DNA of 64,000 bases. Origin: Rallus limicola (taxonomy: Eukaryota > Chordata > Aves > Gruiformes > Rallidae). Under the pieces are notes generated by a model that was given only the letters and a program-made list of their open reading frames with translations, was not told the DNA's origin and did not search any database. Made by a program: the position numbers and the translations under genes. Shown here piece after piece: positions 58,887-64,000 of the stretch (position 1 is the stretch's first letter; each line of letters opens with the position of its first letter). Location of the stretch: assembly GCA_022605955.1 (NCBI GenBank), contig JAKCOZ010000060.1, positions 68,501-132,500 on the forward strand, written 5' to 3'.

Positions 58887-60934
58887 CTGGTTTAATCTTG
58901 GCCTAACAATATTCTTCGTTCTTCTAAATGCTGGGGTTCACCTCTGACACAATCACATTACTCACATTGTTCCCGTCAGTCTTACAGTCTTAACCTGAAG
59001 CCTTTTAAACTTAGATCTTTAATTTCTATTGCATCCTGTCTGCATAATGGCCCATGAAAGAAATGTTATTGCATAGGCAGTAGGCCTAAAGGGAGACTGG
59101 TATTTATATGGACAGCTGATGAAAAGTAAGTCATGCTCATTGAATTTGGTTTGACTATTCAGCTTTAATTTGGGAGCTGTATAATATCATACTGAACTCT
59201 GTCATATCACCGATTCAAGTGTCTCACAAGACAGCCTCTCAGTATTCTTGTGGGATCATTGACGCAAGGCTATGCAAAAGTATGTCAGTACACTGCACTT
59301 AAATACCCACTTTTTTGTCTACTACTTGGTATTAAAACACATTTCTCAAAGGAAGCAATGGCATTTTAAATGTATCCCAGTCATAAACCCTTTTTCTAAA
59401 GCTGAGGAAATCCCATCACTAGTAGATAGCAGACATTGCACTTTAAGACATGTTCATAGTCCCTACTTGAAAAAAAATAGATGCCCCCAACTTCCAGGGA
59501 TTGGACCTTCTAATATCTTTGTCTTCTCTATAGATAGATTCATTTTAGTCTTATAAAATGTATTAAGTCAATGAGTCTACAAGCACTAATGAAAACTTCT
59601 TGTTTGATGTCATAATATGATGCCACAAACTGCGCTCATCCCTTCAACTTCAGCTAACTTGAAGAGGAACTGCTTGAGGAATTTTATATAAAAATTTAAG
59701 TGTTGAGAAATTTTACCAAAGTTGTTTGTAATTGCACATGTGCAGGGCAACAAAGTTTCCAAACTTCTGATATTTTTGCAGATCCAGTGGAACTATGATT
59801 TAGTTTTGTACTAAGAGCTCTTCAGGTGATTGTGGTTATCATGCATACGTTTGCTAAAACAGCAACTTAAAGAAATACACATGTATCACATCAAGTACTG
59901 GCTTAGAAACTATCAAGTTTTTCCCAAAATTCATGCTCTGGAAAGAGTATCTAAAATAATTCCACAAATAAATAGAAGTTTAGCACTGGTGATTAATTTT
60001 AGGACTTTTACCTTCTGATTTGCTAAAAAAAAAAATAAATAAAAAAAATTGAAGTATCAGAAGGAATTTTCTCCAATCAACATTTTTTGAATGGGTTAAC
60101 TGGAGTGAATTATTTTTTTTCCCCCTGCATCTGAAAACAATTGTCCCTTGCATGTCTTTCTTCACCCTTTTCTGCCTTGAAGTACAGGCGTGACCCGTGA
60201 AGCCTCAAGCAAATGTAAAGAAAAGGGGCATTGTTGCACAGGCGCCCTGTATGACGGTACAGAAATTTCTTCTCAGCCAATCACTGGCTCTACTTTTGCC
60301 CGATGGAGATGCAAAAACATTTCAGACTGAGGAGTCATGTTAGCGTTGCTCTTTTCCATCTGTTTTTCTTTCCTATGTCTGAATTTAAGCTCAGATGTTA
60401 CAGTTCTTGAGAATGTTCTGTGTTATGCACAGAATCACAAAGATCAGACGAAAAAAGTATTTACCTAAATTTTCCACATATGGGAAATAACTTGGATGAA
60501 AATTAACCTTCGTTCTTGGTTCTTTGGGACTCTGGATTTAACAATCTGAAAAAAAAAAAAAAAAAAGCATTGCTGGTTTTAAATCTTGAATTTGAGGTTG
60601 CAGGTACTTTCACTGAACAGCAAGTATCTGCAAATTGTGTAGTAGGAATGCAGAAATGAAGGGAGGGAAAAAGAAGTTTGTAGGCAAAGCTGTAGTAATG
60701 AGAAGTCCAGTATCTATCAAAGATGTTTTAGTGTTCAACTGTTTGCTTACCAAAATGTGACTTTATTTGAATTTTACTAAAAGCTGCAAATCACAGGCCT
60801 TTTAAAGAAAACACGTAAGAGAGAGTAAGAGGGAGAAAAAACCTCCCTCTCTTCCTGTTACTAGAAACTTTCGGGTATCTGCTGAGCTCACTTTCACAGG
60901 AGCAGCCCAGCAGTATGTGTACACAGTCAGGACG
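58887..60934. other. Unique non-coding DNA
   Basis: AT-rich, with an A/T tract at about 60025-60050 and an A tract at about 60549-60566. No gene is seen. ACAGAATCACAAAGATC at about 60429 resembles a CR1 tail but has no element body. Confidence 0.55.
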
Positions 60935-61419
60935 CAGAATCACAAGGTTGGAAAAGACTTTTAAGCTCATGGAGACCAACCGTCCCTGTCCTGTGCTAAC
61001 CCATATCCCTGAGCACCTCATCTCCCCCCCTGTTAAACACACCCAGAGGCAGGGACTCAGCCCCCTCCCTGGGCAGCCTGGGCCAGGCCCTGACAGCTCT
61101 GCCAGGGAAGAACTTTGCCCTCCCAGCTGAGCTGACCCTGCCCTGGAGCAGCTTGAGCCCATTGTCCCTCATCCCATCTCCTGTCCCCTGGCTGAAGAGA
61201 CCAGCGCCCACCTCTCTGCACCCTCCTGGCAGGGCAGGGGAGGTGGGGAGAAGGTCTCCCCTCAGCCTCCTCTTCTCCAGGCTGAACCCCCCCCAGCTCC
61301 CTCAGCCGCTCCTCAGAGGATTCGCCCTCCAGCCCCTTCCCCAGCCTGGTTGCCCTTCTCTGGACACGCTCCAGGACCTCTATCTCCTTCTTGTCAAGAG
61401 CCCATAATCAGACACAGTA
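60935..61419 (-). mobile_element. CR1 retrotransposon fragment, 5'-truncated (copy G)
   Basis: On the minus strand it ends with CCAACCTTGTGATTCTG and extends upstream into ORF2 (remains [50 protein letters not shown] at 60996-61211, minus). It stops at about 61419 in the CTCAGGTACTGTGTCTGATT segment that corresponds to EYCVQFW. The 3' part is nearly the same as copy D at 38.5-38.9 kb, including the unusual GTTTAACAGGGGGG segment, so both belong to one CR1 subfamily. Confidence 0.92.
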
Positions 61420-62325
61420 CCTGAGGCATGTTCTTCATCATCCAGCTCCTGTACTTGGAACACAACTGCTGTTTGTCCCACACCTGCCGCTGCAGCACGG
61501 GAGTGCTCCCAGCCCAGCAAGAGTCCTCCTGACAGAGAGGCTCTGAAGCATTTTGCATCAAGAACTTGCAAAAAAGGTTCATGAATATGACAGTTCATTA
61601 TGCATGAGCTCTTTTGGACCTCGTACTTTAAATATGTCCATGACATGTCAGCTTTTAATTCCCTGAGCCAAACTTGGCCAAGAAGTGGCATGGATTTGCT
61701 GGAAAGACCTTGAGATGCCCACACTTGTACATCCACAGGAGCAGGAGAAGCCAGAGAGGCTGTTTGTGCCGCTTGAGAGGAAAGCAATGCTTTTTCTCTG
61801 CAGCTGTAGTTGCACTCCAGTGCCATTAAAACCATGATTATTAACACTAGGGGAGCGTTCCTGACCACTGCAGGCTGTTTAAATTTTTAGGTTTAGCCTT
61901 TCTATTTTTTCCCAAACAAAGTTCTTACAGATGTAATTTTTCCTCAGTGAGTTTCTTGGAGAAAAACATAATACTTTTATGTGTGATATGGGGATGAGGT
62001 GAAGTATATGTCAGCAATTTAGTGTAAATAATTGATCTTATTATGCTTTGCAAGTGAAAATCCACACATCTGTCCTTTTCAGTGGGATATGTTTCATTAA
62101 TGGTGATACTGTAAACTACTGCATCAGGAAGTTTTTGCTAGGCACCATTTTTTAAAGAAGAATTCTGCAAAGTGTGTTGACAGCTTCATTTATCCAGTTT
62201 AATCCTCTCTTTAGATGCCACATAGGAAGGGCATCTTCCTTCCTGCTGCCCAAACCAACCTGTTTGCTCAGAGAAGTTGAGCATGATCCTCTCTCTCTCA
62301 AGTGGGTGAGATCCAGGTTTCCCAT
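61420..62325. other. Unique non-coding DNA
   Basis: A minus-strand frame of 162 codons (61380-61868) begins with a hydrophobic stretch and runs into the CR1 copy at its 3' end. No domain is recognised and it is not called as a gene. Nothing else is seen. Confidence 0.5.
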
Positions 62326-62800
62326 AATCATAGAATCACCTGTATTGGAAGAGACCCTTTAGATCATTGAGTCCAACCACAGTCTAATGCTGACTAGTCC
62401 ACCTCTGGACCATGTCCACAAGCACATCTGCATGTCTTTTCAGGACCTCTGTAGTTGGTGACCCTACCACCTCTCTGGGCAGCCTGTTCCAATGCCTGAC
62501 AACCCTTTCACTAAAAATTCTTCCTAATATAGAACCTAAATATCCTCTGGTGCAATTTTAAGCCATTTCCTCTTGTCCTATCACTTGTTACCTGAGAGAA
62601 GAGACCAACCCCGACATCTCTGCAACCACCTTGCAGGTCGTTATAGAGAGCAGTAAGGTCTCCCCTCAGCCTCCTTTTCTCAAGACTAAAAAGCCCCAGT
62701 TCCTACAGCTGGTCCTCACAAGACTTGTGCTTCAGTCCCTTCACCATCTTTGTCACCCTTCTCTGGACATGGTTCAGACTCTCAACAAGGTCTCTAAGAG
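62326..62800 (-). mobile_element. CR1 retrotransposon fragment, diverged (copy H)
   Basis: The minus-strand tail GGTGATTCTATGATT lies at 62326, preceded by a GGTTGGACTCAATGATCT-like 3' UTR. It includes an extra segment (CTACAGAGGTCCTGAAAAG) and an ORF2 remnant with many substitutions (GGCAGCCTGTTCCAATGCC region, CTTGAGAAAAGGAGGCTGAG, CATGTCCAGAGAAGGGTGAC). Homology fades near 62800. It has no long CR1 frame and appears older than copies C and G. Confidence 0.9.
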
Positions 62801-64000
62801 CTCTTCTGAGCTCTTGGAAAATGTTGCTCTTGGATCTCATTGCAGATGTTAGAACCCAGTGATTAAACAGATACCTATCTCTTCCCTAATGAATTTGCAA
62901 AATTTTTCTTCATAAACTTCAGCAGGTATTTTCACAAGCTCTATACTTCACTGGCAGGTCCTGAGATTTTGTTACCCACCTCCTACTGCATCTCATCCTC
63001 CTGGAGTGGGTGTTGAAACTGCTCTCATCCACATAGCCCACTCGCCTTCTGCCTGGTCCAGCATCCAAACTAACCACTCTGGGCACCCAAGGGGTGAACT
63101 TGGCAGCTTTTCAGCCCAGATGCTGAGCCATAGCATGTGATTTTCCAGCAGCAGCATCTGGGCGATTGGTTGGCCTTCTGTCTGGCTTATGCTGGCTGTT
63201 GTGGTGGCTGTAGAAAGTCTGCAGGGCTGGCAAAGGAGTGGTCTGGTGGTCTGCCTAGTGCTTACAAATGTAATTTTCTTATTCATTCCCATTTAATTGC
63301 CATAAATATATCACCCACTACATGTATGAATAAAAGCTCTGTGAAAATTCTCCTCTGAGATCTTGGTATGGGTTGGGATCCTTACCGTCGTGTTTCTTGC
63401 CACGCTCCCTCAGCTCATTCTCTATGTTTGCCCTCACTACCTTTCCTATTGCATTTATGTTTCTGCTCTCTTGAAAAAAACATAATGAGATTGTTTTGTT
63501 TTTAGCATGTTCATGAGACATTTCTCTGTGATGATGGGGCCTCCCGCTTCTTTCAGTTTCAGGGTCTAATTCTATACCTGGACCATCATAATCCAGTTAA
63601 TATCTCATATTCCATATTCATTCTTTGATTAAAAGAATATTTTTATAGTCAAACCAGTAAGGTTTTCGTCCTTTAATCAGAATATTAAGACAGCATGCAC
63701 TTCTGGTTTTAATATGGCCCTCAGAAAAATCAGAAACACCTATTTACTTTGCAGCCTCTGCAAAACAAGACCAGATGAAGCAGGTTGGAAAAAAAGATTA
63801 TTTTAATACTTGTTCTTCTTCTCTGTCCCAAATTAATTTCCCCTCCACCCTGTCCTCCAATAGCCCCCAGAAATAACACTTTTTGATTATGTTTCTAATG
63901 TCCTCATGTTGACAAAGTTTAATATTCCTTTTGCACAATTCTCTTTGTGTTATTAGCGAGTATAATAAATAGGTATAAATGATGCTCCTGGCGAATTTTT
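62801..64000. other. Unique non-coding DNA to the window edge
   Basis: No gene, RNA or repeat is supported. Open frames of up to 99 codons have no domain. Confidence 0.5.

Noticed and set aside
60429..60446. CR1-tail-like ACAGAATCACAAAGATC
   Set aside because: No homology to the CR1 3' UTR beyond the tail motif.
61380..61868. 162-codon minus-strand frame with a hydrophobic N-terminus
   Set aside because: The end lies inside a CR1 copy in a non-coding phase and no family is recognised. The hydrophobic start resembles a signal peptide, but this is weak evidence alone.
1..64000. CRISPR arrays, bacterial operons, rRNA genes or functional tRNA genes
   Set aside because: None seen; the sequence has vertebrate (avian) interspersed repeats throughout and no regularly spaced short direct repeats with unique spacers.

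Overview
The window looks like a gene-poor stretch of a bird nuclear chromosome. The evidence is eight fragments of CR1 retrotransposons, all 5'-truncated and most still carrying the ATTCTGTG-type 3' tail and the C-terminal reverse-transcriptase peptide ([20 protein letters not shown]). There is also a solo LTR of an avian ERVL-like type (TGTCCTGGTT ... ACCACCACA). Operons, ribosome binding sites and long open frames outside repeats are absent, and homopolymer A/T tracts are abundant. The species cannot be told from the sequence. I find no convincing protein-coding gene. The open frames present are chance frames, low-complexity frames, or remains of CR1 ORF2.

Layout. 1-9.69 kb: AT-rich unique sequence with low-complexity tracts and a small CpG cluster near 6.03-6.21 kb. 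9.69-10.56 kb: CR1 (minus). 13.5-16.9 kb: an unusual zone with a C-rich G4 motif, a G-run, several long A or T tracts, a 68-nt pure pyrimidine run flanked by CpG-rich DNA, and a homeodomain-motif-rich stretch. 18.63-19.73 kb: CR1 (plus) with part of the palm domain and a mutated catalytic box. 20.99-21.78 kb: CR1 (minus) with an uninterrupted C-terminal frame. 22.6-25.6 kb: several well-formed splice acceptor/donor pairs that could be exons of a non-coding transcript. 31.8-32.1 kb: purine-rich block. 34.2-35.3 kb and 44.6-44.9 kb: possible regulatory DNA.

37.6-40.0 kb is the densest repeat cluster. It holds a GC-rich element flanked by a likely 19-bp target-site duplication, two head-to-tail CR1 pieces, and a composite GC-rich repeat that sits between CR1 coding sequence and a CR1-like tail. 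A related tandem repeat lies at 50.48-51.36 kb, directly upstream of another CR1 tail. 46.65-46.74 kb holds a 35-bp inverted repeat with a 19-nt loop, the best candidate for an unannotated small-RNA hairpin. 58.49-58.89 kb is the solo LTR. 60.93-61.42 and 62.33-62.80 kb are two more minus-strand CR1 copies.

The rest is unique non-coding DNA in which I see nothing definite. The main points for a second look are the hairpin at 46.7 kb, the CR1-linked GC-rich modular repeat (37.7, 39.2-40.0 and 50.5-51.4 kb), and the candidate spliced transcript at 22.6-25.6 kb.
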